Below, in pieces: positions 1-9,165 of a stretch of DNA of 57,088 nucleotides. The DNA is taken from positions 1 through 57,088 of the forward strand of contig JABMMM010000115.1 in the NCBI GenBank assembly GCA_013205565.1. Direction: 5' to 3'. Under the pieces are notes generated by a model, which had not been told where the DNA came from, searched no databases, and was given only the letters and a program-made list of their open reading frames with translations. How positions within the stretch are numbered: position 1 is the first letter of the stretch; the number at the start of each line of letters is the position of its first letter. This DNA is from Alcaligenaceae bacterium. GTDB taxonomy: Bacteria > Pseudomonadota > Gammaproteobacteria > Burkholderiales > Burkholderiaceae_B. The translations under genes were made by a program, and so were the position numbers.

Positions 1-798
1 ACCAATTCACTTTTCGGTATTTATCGCGGCAGCTGGGGACCGCAGGCGATACAGGCCAGCGTGCGCAACGACAACAACTCCCAATACGGAAACTTTGTCA
101 CCGGCAGCTTGGTTTATGGGCTGTCACTGAACCCACAATGGCGCGCGACGGTGGGCGCCAACACTGGGTTTCGAGCCCCAAACTTCAACGAGCTGTATTG
201 GCCTGTTACGCCTTTTTATGCCGGCAACCCCCTTTTGCAACCCGAAAAATCAACAAATGTCGAAATTGGGCTGAAGTACACCACCGAAAAAACCCAACTG
301 AGTTTGGTTGCTTACCGTAACGAAATCAGTAACCTAATTGTGAACCAGCCCGTTTTGCCCGGCGACGCTTACTCTCCCTATGCGCCAATTAATATTGGTC
401 AAGCACTGATTCAAGGTGTGAGTCTGTTCGGTACGCAGCGCTTGGGTCGCAACACCCAAGTACGCGGTAGCCTGAACTGGCTCGATCCTCGTAACGCTGA
501 GACTGGCGCTCTGCTGCCCCAGCGCGCGCAACGAGTCGCCAAGCTTGCCGTTGATCAAACAATCGGTGCCGCCAAGCTTACGGCCGAATGGTATGCCACC
601 AGCGAGCGAAAGGACACTATGTCTGGCGGCACTTTAGGGGGCTATAGTTTGTTGAACCTGGCAGGCAGCTACCCCTTATCGCCGGATGCCGATATTCAAG
701 TGCGCTGGAACAACGTCTTCGCTAAGCAATACACGTTAATCCAGGGCTACAACACCCTGGGCTCGAATGTGTTTGTCAACTTGGCTTGGCGGATGTAG
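1..798 (+). CDS. btuB: TonB-dependent receptor, BtuB-like, C-terminal part (5' truncated by window edge)
   Basis: The reading frame is open from base 1, so only the last 265 residues are visible. They show the C-terminal half of a 22-stranded outer-membrane TonB-dependent barrel: the family signature running from an FNELY-type segment through NPLLQPEKS to an alternating E-x-G-x-K strand, followed by repeated amphipathic beta strands. Such receptors import cobalamin, haem or siderophores using TonB energy. The BtuB assignment rests on the BtuF-like binding protein 33 bases downstream and on general similarity; the plug domain and TonB box lie outside the window. The last residue is Met (ending AWRM) rather than the usual terminal Phe of outer-membrane proteins. 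Another TonB receptor specificity is possible. Confidence 0.8.
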   Translation, partial: TNSLFGIYRGSWGPQAIQASVRNDNNSQYGNFVTGSLVYGLSLNPQWRATVGANTGFRAPNFNELYWPVTPFYAGNPLLQPEKSTNVEIGLKYTTEKTQLSLVAYRNEISNLIVNQPVLPGDAYSPYAPINIGQALIQGVSLFGTQRLGRNTQVRGSLNWLDPRNAETGALLPQRAQRVAKLAVDQTIGAAKLTAEWYATSERKDTMSGGTLGGYSLLNLAGSYPLSPDADIQVRWNNVFAKQYTLIQGYNTLGSNVFVNLAWRM

Positions 799-831
799 CA
801 TCAAGGCTCGATTCACTGCTTAGTCGTTGGC

Positions 832-1716
832 ATGATGCGCGCGTTTTTTTTGAGGATCTGCCTGCTGGCGTGTTGTGTGGCTACCGTCAGCGCCGTCGCC
901 ACTGAAATCGAAGTCATCGACGACAGCGGCCGCGCGGTGCTGCTCAAGGCACCCGCCCGTCGGGTGATCGCGCTTTCACCGCATGCGACAGAACTAATCT
1001 TTGCGGCCGGTGGCGGCGACAAACTAGTCGCCACCACACGTGGCAGCGACTACCCTGCACAGGCTTTGGCACTGCCAAAGCTCGACGATCGTCAGCCCTT
1101 TAACCGCGCTGTAATTGCCGCCTACAAGCCGGACTTGATTTTTGGCTGGTTGCCAACCGAGCTTGAACCTCTTGAAGCGCTCAACATCCCCGTCTTTATC
1201 AGTACCCCTGGCTCGCTCATTGAGATCGCAGACAGCGTTGAAACCTTTGGCGTTTTGTTAGGGACTGCTGGCGTCGCACACGCGCGCGCTGAGGCCTTGC
1301 GCCACAAGCTCGAGGCGCTGGCGCAAGCCTCTGCCAGGAAACGTGTCGTACGCGTACTTTTACAAACGGACACGGAGCCCGACAGTGGCTTGACGGACGA
1401 GCACCTGTTATCAGAGGTCATTGCTTTGTGTGGCGGGCGCAACGTCATGAGTGAAAGCGCGCCAGGCGCACCCAGACTCACTACCGCGGCGCAGCTTGTG
1501 GCAGCCGCACCCGAGATGGTGTTGATTGCGCGCGCGGGCGCGGGCGCCGCGCCCGTCGTTGACCGTGCGGGCGTGACTTACTGGCAAAACGCGGGCTTAC
1601 CCGCCGCGCGTTTGGGACGTGTGTTTATGATGGAGCTTGAAGCCCTGGTTCGACCCGGTCCGCGTCTAGTCGACGCCGCTGAACCCCTTTGCGCGTTGAT
1701 CGAGCAAATCCGCTAG
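832..1716 (+). CDS. btuF: Periplasmic cobalamin/metal-chelate-binding protein, BtuF-like
   Basis: A 294-residue protein with an N-terminal hydrophobic signal peptide (about residues 4-22, Ala-rich cleavage region) followed by a class III (helical backbone) periplasmic binding domain. The VIALSPHATELIFAAG segment and the later YKPDLIFGW segment are typical of the BtuF/FhuD/TroA-like family. It would capture vitamin B12 or a related chelate in the periplasm and pass it to an ABC permease. The gene follows the receptor gene by 33 bases and probably shares its transcript. No BtuC permease or BtuD ATPase gene is present in the window. Ligand specificity is inferred from the neighbour only. Confidence 0.78.
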   Translation: MMRAFFLRICLLACCVATVSAVATEIEVIDDSGRAVLLKAPARRVIALSPHATELIFAAGGGDKLVATTRGSDYPAQALALPKLDDRQPFNRAVIAAYKPDLIFGWLPTELEPLEALNIPVFISTPGSLIEIADSVETFGVLLGTAGVAHARAEALRHKLEALAQASARKRVVRVLLQTDTEPDSGLTDEHLLSEVIALCGGRNVMSESAPGAPRLTTAAQLVAAAPEMVLIARAGAGAAPVVDRAGVTYWQNAGLPAARLGRVFMMELEALVRPGPRLVDAAEPLCALIEQIR

Positions 1717-1822
1717 AGCAAGGCCAACGGCAAGAAAAACGTTTCGCCAGCTCACGTTAAACTACGTAAGCGATGCCCCGTCTATCTCAAGGCGTCGACC
1801 GACAAATTCTAAATAAAAGCAT

Positions 1823-2641
1823 ATGCAAACTGCCTCGTCTGATCCGTTGATCCTTGCTGGTAAGGCCTACCAGTCGCGCCTGCTTGTCGGCACCGGCAAA
1901 TACAAAGACTTTGCCCAGACACGCGAAGCAATCGACGCCAGCGGTGCACAAATTATTACCGTCGCGATCAGGCGCACCAACATCGGTCAGACCGCCGGCG
2001 AACCGAACCTGCTTGAATACTTGCCCTCCAACCAGTTCACCCTGTTGCCCAATACCGCGGGCTGCTATTCGGCTGACGAGGCGGTGCGCACGTTGCGCTT
2101 AGCGCGCGAACTGCTTGACGGACATCGCTTAGTCAAACTTGAAGTGCTGGGCGACCCGCACACGCTGTTTCCGAATATGCCCGAAACTCTCGCTGCAGCC
2201 AAAACTCTGGTTGCCGAAGGTTTTGACGTCATGGTGTATTGCACCGACGATCCGATTCAATGCCGAATGCTCGAAGAGCTTGGCTGCGTCGCCGTCATGC
2301 CTTTGGCCTCTTTAATCGGCTCTGGTATGGGGATTCTGAACCCCTGGAACCTTCGCCTGATTATCGATCAAGCGAAGGTGCCCGTTTTGGTCGATGCCGG
2401 GGTTGGCACGGCCTCTGATGCCGCAATTGCCATGGAGCTTGGTTGTGATGGCGTACTCATGAACACCGCGATTGCCGGCGCACAACAGCCGGTGTTAATG
2501 GCCAGCGCAATGAATAAAGCCGTCCAAGCGGGTCGTGAAGCGTTTCTGGCGGGTCGCGTCCCGCGCAAGACGTATCAGGCTGCGCCAAGTTCGCCAAGTG
2601 CTGGCCTGCTCACGCCTATCACTCCCTCTGCGAAGACATGA
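1823..2641 (+). CDS. thiG: Thiazole synthase ThiG
   Basis: 272 residues, the normal ThiG length. It condenses 1-deoxy-D-xylulose 5-phosphate, dehydroglycine and ThiS thiocarboxylate to form the thiazole phosphate half of thiamine. The TIM-barrel signatures are clear: [11 protein letters not shown] near residue 74, the Schiff-base lysine in [10 protein letters not shown] (Lys105), YCTDDP, a GSGMGILNP loop and the [23 protein letters not shown] phosphate-binding region. The stop overlaps the thiD start by four bases, so the two are translationally coupled. No thiS gene lies in the 106 bases upstream, and I see no TPP riboswitch there. The C-terminal tail of about 20 residues is Ser/Pro-rich and probably disordered. 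Confidence 0.95.
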   Translation: MQTASSDPLILAGKAYQSRLLVGTGKYKDFAQTREAIDASGAQIITVAIRRTNIGQTAGEPNLLEYLPSNQFTLLPNTAGCYSADEAVRTLRLARELLDGHRLVKLEVLGDPHTLFPNMPETLAAAKTLVAEGFDVMVYCTDDPIQCRMLEELGCVAVMPLASLIGSGMGILNPWNLRLIIDQAKVPVLVDAGVGTASDAAIAMELGCDGVLMNTAIAGAQQPVLMASAMNKAVQAGREAFLAGRVPRKTYQAAPSSPSAGLLTPITPSAKT

Positions 2642-3489
2642 GCGAACCGCAAGCGCCACGCGCGATTCCCAACACACTAACCATCGCGGGAATGGACCCC
2701 TCGGGAGGGGCAGGCATTCTTGCCGACATCAAGGCCATGAGCGCCTTAGGCGCCTATGGCTGTGCCGTGGTGGCTGCGCTGACGGCGCAAAATACGCAAG
2801 CAGTGACCGACATCTCGCCGGTCAACCCACAGTTTGTGCGCGCACAAATCGACACGCTCTTTGCCGATATCGATATTCACGCCGTCAAGCTCGGTATGCT
2901 CGGACAAACCGGCATCATTGAAGTGGTGGCCGATCGGCTGGGGCACTATCAACCACCTCACCTGGTGCTCGACCCAGTGATGGTGTCAAAAAGTGGTGAC
3001 CTGTTGCTTGAGCAAAAAGCCATCGGTGCCCTACGAGAGCAATTACTGCCCCTAGCCACACTTTTGACCCCTAACTTACCCGAAGCTGGAGTTTTACTTG
3101 AAATGCGTGCGGTCGAAACGGTGCGCGAGATGCGCCGGGTCGCCGAGCGCCTGCGCAACCTAATGACACATGGGGGGCACCGCTGGGTGCTGGTCAAGGG
3201 GGGACATTTGCCGGGTAACGATACGATTGATGTCTTGCATGATGGCGACAAAATGCTTGAACTGCCTGGGCGCAGGATTCCCACCCGCAACACACATGGC
3301 ACAGGCTGCACGCTGTCGGCCGCCATCACGGCCCTTCTGCCCCAAATGAACGATGTGCCAGCGCTCACGAAACGGGCAAAAGACTATCTTGTGCAGGCCA
3401 TTGCCCAAGCCGACGCCCTCAATGTGGGACAAGGGCACGGCCCGGTGCACCATTTTCATGCCCTTTGGTCAGGAAAACCCTTACAATAA
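2638..3489 (+). CDS. thiD: Hydroxymethylpyrimidine/phosphomethylpyrimidine kinase ThiD
   Basis: 283 residues of the ribokinase-like superfamily. It phosphorylates HMP and HMP-phosphate to give HMP diphosphate, the pyrimidine half of thiamine. The N-terminal [20 protein letters not shown] segment binds substrate, [12 protein letters not shown] is the central family motif, and [13 protein letters not shown] near residue 220 carries the anion hole and catalytic aspartate region. It starts within thiG (ATGA overlap), giving a thiazole plus pyrimidine mini-operon. Together with ThiG it supports de novo or salvage thiamine synthesis, with ThiC, ThiE, ThiS and ThiL expected elsewhere. Confidence 0.95.
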   Translation: MSEPQAPRAIPNTLTIAGMDPSGGAGILADIKAMSALGAYGCAVVAALTAQNTQAVTDISPVNPQFVRAQIDTLFADIDIHAVKLGMLGQTGIIEVVADRLGHYQPPHLVLDPVMVSKSGDLLLEQKAIGALREQLLPLATLLTPNLPEAGVLLEMRAVETVREMRRVAERLRNLMTHGGHRWVLVKGGHLPGNDTIDVLHDGDKMLELPGRRIPTRNTHGTGCTLSAAITALLPQMNDVPALTKRAKDYLVQAIAQADALNVGQGHGPVHHFHALWSGKPLQ

Positions 3490-3525
3490 GGGTTTTCCGC
3501 AATAGATGGCAGCGCCCTTAAACCG

Positions 3526-4206
3526 ATGAATGCAGAGACCTTAACCGCGCTTGAACTTGCCCGCTTTAACATGGTTGAGCAACAAATCCGCCCAGTAGGC
3601 GTGTTTGATTCGAACGTGATTGAGGCTCTCTTTAGCGTACAGCGCGAGCAGTTTGTACCAAAAGCCTATCGCGCCCTCGCCTTTGCAGATATCGAAATTC
3701 CCTTACACCTTGAGTCTGCTGACACACGCCAAACCATGCTTAGTCCCAAGCTTGAGGCACGGCTGACACAGTTGTTGCTGCTCAAGCACGATGACTGTGT
3801 ACTCGAAATCGGGACAGGCTCTGGCTATCAAGCCGCTTTACTCGCGCGTTTAGCGCGTTCTGTTGCCTCGGTTGAAATCGACCCGCGCTTAGTCAGCTTT
3901 GCACAACAAAATTTACAAAAAGCGCAAATCAAAAATGTCAGCGTAGAAACTGGCGATGGTTACAACGGCTGGGGTACCGCTGAGTACGATGCGATTTTGG
4001 TAAGCGGCGGTGTCGAGAAAATCTCAAACGCCCTGAAGTATCAGTTAAAAATTGGCGGTCGAATGGTGGTGATTGTTGGGCATGCCCCCTCAATGACAGC
4101 CTTTCGCATTACACGCACAACAGCCGCAAGCTTTGAGACCCTTTCGCTGTTCGAAACAGTCGTTAAACCTTTGACGGGCGCCTGTGGTTCGCGCTTTAAG
4201 TTTTAG
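3526..4206 (+). CDS. pcm: Protein-L-isoaspartate O-methyltransferase family protein
   Basis: 226 residues with the PCMT family layout. An N-terminal segment (LARFNMVEQQIRP) is typical of the proteobacterial subfamily and is followed by the TMLSPKLEARLTQLL region. SAM motif I is VLEIGTGSGYQAALLARLA and the acidic post-I strand is SVEIDP. The enzyme methylates isoaspartyl residues formed in ageing proteins so that they can be repaired, and acts in the cytosol. The gene stands 36 bases after thiD and runs convergently into hldC. Many members of this subfamily have not been tested biochemically, so the substrate is inferred from the family. Confidence 0.88.
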   Translation: MNAETLTALELARFNMVEQQIRPVGVFDSNVIEALFSVQREQFVPKAYRALAFADIEIPLHLESADTRQTMLSPKLEARLTQLLLLKHDDCVLEIGTGSGYQAALLARLARSVASVEIDPRLVSFAQQNLQKAQIKNVSVETGDGYNGWGTAEYDAILVSGGVEKISNALKYQLKIGGRMVVIVGHAPSMTAFRITRTTAASFETLSLFETVVKPLTGACGSRFKF

Positions 4207-4267
4207 CGCTGGCGGTTGAGGGTTTGCTCGCGCGCGTCAAGTGCCAAGGCACCGCGCCTACCGTGCG

Positions 4268-4753
4268 TCAGACGCGGCGGATTTTTTCAACGAGCGTCGT
4301 CGTTGAACGCTTGAATTCAAACGGAATCGCGATTGCTTTCCCGCCCCACGACTCAACGAGCCTAGTCTCTGGCAATACCTGCATATTGTAATCACCCCCT
4401 TTGACTATGATGTCAGGGCGCAGAGTCGCAATGATTTCGACTGGGGTATCTTCGTCAAAAATGATCACCGCCGTCACACAATCTAGCGCTGCGAGCAGGG
4501 CGGCGCGGTCTGTGGCGGTGTTCAACGGCCGGTCAGGCCCTTTGCCCAGGCGTTTGGCCGAGGCGTCTGAGTTAACGCCCACCAACAAAGTGGCACCGAG
4601 TTGCGCGGCCTCGTCTAGATAGGTCACGTGCCCGCGATGCAACAGATCGAAAACACCGTTGGTAAAAACCAACGGTTTTGGCCACTGGCCCCTTGCGATC
4701 TTTTCGCCAGCCTGTTCTGCCGACAAGATCTTGACTTCAAAACGCGCGCTCAA
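4268..4753 (-). CDS. hldC: D-glycero-beta-D-manno-heptose 1-phosphate adenylyltransferase
   Basis: 161 residues, a stand-alone nucleotidyltransferase domain equal to the C-terminal half of Escherichia coli HldE (RfaE2). It makes ADP-heptose precursor for the LPS inner core. The HxGH nucleotidyltransferase motif is present as LLHRGHV (His39, His42) after FTNGVFD, and VKGGDYN and STTTLVEKI are seen at the C-terminus. The kinase half (RfaE1) is not in this window, as expected for betaproteobacteria with split genes. The start overlaps the stop of the diiron protein by four bases, so the gene is the last of the ubiJ-ubiB-diiron-hldC run. Confidence 0.92.
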   Translation of the reverse strand: MSARFEVKILSAEQAGEKIARGQWPKPLVFTNGVFDLLHRGHVTYLDEAAQLGATLLVGVNSDASAKRLGKGPDRPLNTATDRAALLAALDCVTAVIIFDEDTPVEIIATLRPDIIVKGGDYNMQVLPETRLVESWGGKAIAIPFEFKRSTTTLVEKIRRV

Positions 4754-5622
4754 ACGGTTGCGCCTACGACCCCCGCCGCAGACCGAAGAAGTTCTTTACG
4801 ATAGCGATTCAAATCTTGTACGGTTTTAAATGAGCTATCCATCAACAGCGACATGTTGTGCAAGATGCGGGTGCTGACCTTGTGCTCCCAGTCTTTATCA
4901 AAGACGATTTGATTGTCTAACCACCGCTCGAGCCAGCCGGGTTCAGGTAACTTTGACTGGACCGTGTCGTTTGGAAACATCTCTTTATTGACGTGCAGAT
5001 TAGTCGGGTGCAACGCTTGCGGAGTTCGGTGCGCCGATGCCATCAAGACACCGATTTTGGCGAACGCCATGCGCGCTTGCGTACCAATCTCTTGGCCGCG
5101 CTGAGTGAGGGCGCGCTTCATGTAGCGCAGATACGCGCCCGCATGACGCGCTTCGTCTTGTGCAATCACTTTATAAATTTCTTTAATCACGGGCTCGGTG
5201 TGCCAGTCAGAGGCGCGCCGGTACCAGTGGTTTAAACGGACCTCACCACAGAAGTGCAGCATCAGAGTTTCGAGCGGCGGTGCGGGATCGAACTCAAACC
5301 GTACGCGATGAAGTTCTTCTTCAGTGGGTACGAGGTCTGGCGCAAAGCGCCGCAGATATTCGATCAAGACCAAAGAGTGTTTTTGCTCTTCAAAAAACCA
5401 GACAGACATAAAGGCTGAGAAATCGCTGTCGTCGCGATTGTCGCGCAAAAACATTTCTGTCGCCGGCAATGCTGCCCATTCAGTAATGGCATTCATCTTG
5501 ATCGTTTGTGCTTGCTCATCGGTGAGCTTGCTGCGATCAAAATCCTGCCAAGGGATATCGGTGTCCATATTCCAGCGCACGGATTCCATCGATTTAAAGA
5601 GTTCTGCGTAAAGCATAGTCAC
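4750..5622 (-). CDS. Ferritin-like diiron protein of unknown substrate, in the ubi cluster
   Basis: 290 residues forming a predicted four-helix-bundle diiron protein. Candidate ligands are Glu48 or Glu56 on helix 1, EExxH (Glu79, His82), Glu127 on helix 3 and the DEARH motif (Glu157, His160). This E, ExxH, E, ExxH pattern matches ferritin-like oxygenases and acyl-ACP desaturase-type proteins. It has no signal peptide or membrane segment. The gene follows ubiB by 23 bases and overlaps hldC, so it is probably cotranscribed with ubiquinone genes. An oxygenase, desaturase or oxidative-stress role would all fit; I cannot name the substrate. Its length and sequence do not look like Coq7 (UbiF replacement). 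Confidence 0.75.
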   Translation of the reverse strand: MTMLYAELFKSMESVRWNMDTDIPWQDFDRSKLTDEQAQTIKMNAITEWAALPATEMFLRDNRDDSDFSAFMSVWFFEEQKHSLVLIEYLRRFAPDLVPTEEELHRVRFEFDPAPPLETLMLHFCGEVRLNHWYRRASDWHTEPVIKEIYKVIAQDEARHAGAYLRYMKRALTQRGQEIGTQARMAFAKIGVLMASAHRTPQALHPTNLHVNKEMFPNDTVQSKLPEPGWLERWLDNQIVFDKDWEHKVSTRILHNMSLLMDSSFKTVQDLNRYRKELLRSAAGVVGATV

Positions 5623-5645
5623 TACCTTTAATGTTTAAATTTCAA

Positions 5646-7199
5646 TCAACGCATCAGCGTCCAGAGCGCGACTGCCAAACTGATGGCCGCCACACCCGTT
5701 AATGCCATCAACACGCGATTGCTTTGTTCACGCGCCCGTCGCATCTGCTGCAACTCACGCAGCACCTCGGCGGACACATCTGCGCGACTCAATTGCGCGT
5801 GCACCAACCGAGGTAATTCAGGTAACCATTGTGCCCACTGACCAGCCTCTTGCGTCAGTTTTTTGCGAATCCCCTTGAACCCGACCCTCTCAAGCATCCA
5901 GCGCTCAAGATACGGCTTTGCCGTTTTCCATAAGTCTAACTGCGGATCAAGCTGGCGTCCTAATCCTTCTACATTTAAAAGGGTCTTTTGCAACAACACC
6001 AATTGTGGCTGAATCTCGACATTAAAGCGCCTAGAGGTCTGAAAAAGCCGTAATAACACTTGTCCGAGTGAGATTTCAGCCAAAGGGCGATCAAAATAGG
6101 GCTCGCAGACGGCGCGAACCGCCCCCTCGAGCTCTTCTTCGCGTGTGGTGGGTGGTACCCAACCCGATTCGATATGCAAGCGCGCAACGCGCCGATAATC
6201 GCGCTGGAAAAAAGCCAAAAAGTTTTGTGCCAAATAGTTTTTATCAAATTCGGATAAGGAGCCCACAATGCCGAAGTCTAGGGCGATATAGCGACCAAGC
6301 GTCTCGGGGCGATCAGAGACATAAATATTGCCCGGATGCATATCCGCATGAAAAAAACCGTCATCAAAGACTTGCGTAAAGAAGATCTCAACGCCGGTAC
6401 GTGCAAGGGTTGGGATGTCGACACCCACTTGCTTCAGACGCTCGATCTGGCTGACCGGTATGCCGTACATCCGTTCCATGGTGAAGACAGTTGACGCGCA
6501 ATAATCCCACATCACTTCAGGTACCCACAACAAGTCGCCGCGTGTGCTCTCTGGGCCAAAATTACGGCGCAATTGGCTGCAATTCGCAGCCTCGCGCAAC
6601 AGATCAAGTTCATCGTGCAAGTGCTTGTCGAACTCTGCAACAACTTCGCGTGGCTTAAGACGACGGCCATCGGGCACGAGCCACTGTATCAAACCGGCAA
6701 GCACGCGCATCAGTGAAAGATCTTTATCAATCACCTCGAGCATGCCGGGGCGCAATACTTTCACCGCGACAGCGCGCCCGTCATGCAACACCGCAAAATG
6801 CACCTGAGCGATCGAAGCAGAGGCCACCGGATCCGTCTCAAACTGAGCAAAAAGTGTCGAAGTCGGCGCGCCCAAGGCCTGCTCGATCAGTGCCGCAGCC
6901 TTGGCTGAGGCAAACGGCGCAACGCGGTCTTGCAACAACGCGAGTTCGTCGGCGACATCCATCGGGATGAGATCGCGGCGGGTCGACAGGACCTGACCAA
7001 ACTTGACAAAGATGGGGCCCAGCGCCTCTAGCGCAAGGCGCAGACGCAGGCCACGCGCCATCTTGGGGCGTGAGCCCAGACGCACGAGCCAAAGCAGCCG
7101 ATAGGCCACTGGGTGTGCGATGCCCGACAACACAAGCTCGACGAGCCGATAACGCAAACACACGACAATGATGCGTAACAGGCGGGGCACAGACATCAT
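5646..7199 (-). CDS. ubiB: Ubiquinone biosynthesis atypical kinase/ATPase UbiB
   Basis: 517 residues of the ABC1/ADCK/UbiB family, which supports ubiquinone synthesis at the membrane. The KxGQ family motif is present as [16 protein letters not shown] near residue 66, followed by the Ala-rich nucleotide loop region (ASASIAQVH), the catalytic DxHPGN-type segment [11 protein letters not shown] near residue 280 and LDFGIVG (DFG-like). A C-terminal hydrophobic segment (about residues 497-515) is the usual membrane anchor. Its start overlaps the ubiJ stop by four bases, matching the ubiE-ubiJ-ubiB order of gammaproteobacteria. Confidence 0.95.
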   Translation of the reverse strand: MMSVPRLLRIIVVCLRYRLVELVLSGIAHPVAYRLLWLVRLGSRPKMARGLRLRLALEALGPIFVKFGQVLSTRRDLIPMDVADELALLQDRVAPFASAKAAALIEQALGAPTSTLFAQFETDPVASASIAQVHFAVLHDGRAVAVKVLRPGMLEVIDKDLSLMRVLAGLIQWLVPDGRRLKPREVVAEFDKHLHDELDLLREAANCSQLRRNFGPESTRGDLLWVPEVMWDYCASTVFTMERMYGIPVSQIERLKQVGVDIPTLARTGVEIFFTQVFDDGFFHADMHPGNIYVSDRPETLGRYIALDFGIVGSLSEFDKNYLAQNFLAFFQRDYRRVARLHIESGWVPPTTREEELEGAVRAVCEPYFDRPLAEISLGQVLLRLFQTSRRFNVEIQPQLVLLQKTLLNVEGLGRQLDPQLDLWKTAKPYLERWMLERVGFKGIRKKLTQEAGQWAQWLPELPRLVHAQLSRADVSAEVLRELQQMRRAREQSNRVLMALTGVAAISLAVALWTLMR

Positions 7200-7858
7200 G
7201 TGCTCGCGCCCGGGGGAGCCAGCAGCCGTTGCAGCCGCGCCTGTAACGCAGCCTGACGTTGCGCAAGCTGCTCAAGATGCGCCAACGTGTGGGTACGGGT
7301 TTGATCAAGGCTGGCCAAAGCAGGCGTACCCGCTAACGTTCTGGATTCTTCAGCAAGATATTCAGCCATGTTTTGGGTGAGACCGCGCGCCAGCGATTGT
7401 GCTGCACCGAAGAGACTTTGTGCGCCGCGCACAAGCCTTCGTGCGGGGATATCGCCAACCCACTGTGCCAGCGCGTCTTCAGGATCGGGGCGTAAATCTT
7501 GCACTAAGTCAGAGATGGTTTGTGCCAAAGCTGCCTGACCCGTAATGTGAACCCACTGCGCAAACTCGGGAGGTACCGCAGGATCAAGCAAGGCGGCCCA
7601 CGAGAGCTTTTCAGCGATCAACTCAAGCACGACATTGGGCACCACCGTTGGCTCGGCAGCGACTAAGGTGCCTTGAGGCTCGATGGTGAGCGTCAGTTGA
7701 AAGCCGCCCAAACAAATTCTCAGCGTCTGGCCCGCATAAGGCACCAGCCGCTGCGCAGCCCAGGGCTGCTGTCGGGTTAACAGATTGAACGCACGCGCCA
7801 AAAGTTTGACTGGATGCAACTCAGACGATGCTGGCAAAAAAGGTGGGGGGAAGATCAC
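7196..7858 (-). CDS. ubiJ: SCP2-domain ubiquinone biosynthesis accessory factor UbiJ
   Basis: 220 residues. The N-terminal half fits the SCP2 lipid-binding fold ([13 protein letters not shown], then [21 protein letters not shown]), and the C-terminal part is an amphipathic helix ending in a coiled-coil-like stretch rich in Leu, Gln and Arg. In E. coli UbiJ organises the soluble Ubi complex with UbiK and binds lipid intermediates. Sequence conservation is weak in this family, so the call relies mainly on position directly upstream of, and overlapping, ubiB. It begins a transcription unit just after an intrinsic terminator. Confidence 0.82.
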   Translation of the reverse strand: MIFPPPFLPASSELHPVKLLARAFNLLTRQQPWAAQRLVPYAGQTLRICLGGFQLTLTIEPQGTLVAAEPTVVPNVVLELIAEKLSWAALLDPAVPPEFAQWVHITGQAALAQTISDLVQDLRPDPEDALAQWVGDIPARRLVRGAQSLFGAAQSLARGLTQNMAEYLAEESRTLAGTPALASLDQTRTHTLAHLEQLAQRQAALQARLQRLLAPPGAST

Positions 7859-7963
7859 GTAAGTTCAAGCACCGAAAATCTGAGTGAGGCGATAGTTTAA
7901 CGGCTGAACCGCCTGCCGATGCGGTTAACTCAACGGCTGCGCCGCTTGACCTGCGTTCAGGAC

Positions 7964-7995
7964 AAAAAAAACACCCGCTAGGCGGGCGTTTTTTT
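7964..7995 (-). terminator. Rho-independent terminator after the Tim44-domain gene
   Basis: A GC-rich inverted repeat (CCCGC-TAG-GCGGG) is flanked by matching A and T tracts that extend the stem past one mismatch. Read on the minus strand it lies about 20 bases after the Tim44-gene stop and ends in a run of eight U. It separates the ubiE/Tim44 transcript from the ubiJ-ubiB unit. The A/T flanks make it symmetric, so it could also stop plus-strand transcription. Confidence 0.85.
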
Positions 7996-8016
7996 CTAAA
8001 CCCTCAGCTGCCAAGC

Positions 8017-9012
8017 TTAACTAGCTTGTGTCACTGGGATTTGTTGGATACCCGCGAGTAACCAGCCGCCTTGTTCTGGCTTAAACAGGTTCCAAACTTC
8101 TTCGAAGCGGAACGCCTCAGCGCCAACCTGCTCGCGCAACATGCCCGAGAAGCGAACGCTTGCCAAATGGCCGTCGGTGACCTTCTCGATACCAAGCATC
8201 TCGGCATTGAGCAAGACCACCTCGGTGTGATTTTCACCCACGCGTCCGGACAATTGCGCCTGTAGCTCTTTAAGCAAATCCTCAGTCAAGAAGTTGCGCA
8301 TTTGCGTCAGATCACCGCTGTCCCAAACCTTTTGGATAGAGACAAATTGCGCTTTAGCTTCTAGCAAGAACCGGTTGGTATCAAAATCAACGGGAATAAA
8401 CCAGTTTTGATCGGGCGCCGGGGCGTCTGAACCGAAACCTGCCGCAGACATCGAGCCCGTGGCCGAAGCCGGAAGTGCGACGGGGGCAGCGGCTGGCGCA
8501 GCGGTCTCGCGATACATTTCGTTGGCGGGCGTTTGAGCGCCGCCTGTTGTACCCGCACCAGCACCAGCACCTTGCACTGCAGGCTGAGCCGAAGAGCCAC
8601 GAATCATTCGAATCACGAACAACACGCCAAAGATCGCGACGGCGGCTAACAGTGCCACCATCAAGAAGTCACCCATGGCGCCGCCTAGCCCAAAGTGAGA
8701 CAGCATGGCAGCGATGCCTAAGCCGGCTGCGATTCCGGCCAAGGGGCCTAACCAACGCGATGCACCGCTTGGCTTGGCAGCAGCAGCAGCTGGCGCAGCC
8801 GCAGCAGGTGCTGTTGCGCTTTTTTGTGTGGTTGAGCCGGTGGCGGCCGCTGGGGTCGCGGGCTTTTGGCTGCTGACATTACTTGACTGTTTGCCAGAGC
8901 TCGTGCCACTACCTGCGCGGGCTGCCTGAGCCTCGAGCGTGACTGCAGCTAGCGCGACACCGCCTAAGGTCATGAGTGCTACAGCAAAAAAACGGGACAA
9001 AAATCTGGACAT
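8017..9012 (-). CDS. Tim44-domain membrane protein
   Basis: 331 residues. A signal-like hydrophobic N-terminus (about residues 4-26) is followed by a low-complexity Ala/Ser/Thr/Gln-rich linker and one or two closely spaced membrane segments (around residues 85-135, GIAAGLGIAAML and FLMVALLAAVAIFGVLFVIRMI). The C-terminal 130 residues fit the Tim44-like domain (NRFLLEAKAQFVSIQKVWDSG, then the NTF2-like beta sheet ending WLLAGIQQIP). Bacterial members (for example TimA-type proteins) bind inner-membrane partners, but their function is not settled. It lies between ubiE and ubiJ, an arrangement seen across Burkholderiales, and ends at a strong terminator. Confidence 0.85.
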   Translation of the reverse strand: MSRFLSRFFAVALMTLGGVALAAVTLEAQAARAGSGTSSGKQSSNVSSQKPATPAAATGSTTQKSATAPAAAAPAAAAAKPSGASRWLGPLAGIAAGLGIAAMLSHFGLGGAMGDFLMVALLAAVAIFGVLFVIRMIRGSSAQPAVQGAGAGAGTTGGAQTPANEMYRETAAPAAAPVALPASATGSMSAAGFGSDAPAPDQNWFIPVDFDTNRFLLEAKAQFVSIQKVWDSGDLTQMRNFLTEDLLKELQAQLSGRVGENHTEVVLLNAEMLGIEKVTDGHLASVRFSGMLREQVGAEAFRFEEVWNLFKPEQGGWLLAGIQQIPVTQAS

Positions 9013-9165
9013 CTTGAGCTCCTGGGCGACTAAGCGCCAAAACCTTCACATGAGTTTGAAAACCTACGCCTTCAAATCTTACTAGAACCTGAATCTTACT
9101 AAAAGCTGAACAGGTTGTAAAGCACAGACTGGCTAAAACGAAAAAAGTTCAGCTTTGACTCAAAG

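Noticed and set aside
1717-1822. Possible thiS gene or TPP riboswitch before thiG
   Set aside because: The gap is too short for a 65-residue ThiS, and no CUGAGA or other conserved TPP aptamer element is visible.
4207-4267. Possible terminator between pcm and hldC
   Set aside because: Only a GTGCC-AA-GGCAC repeat with a two-base loop is present, with no T-run on either side.
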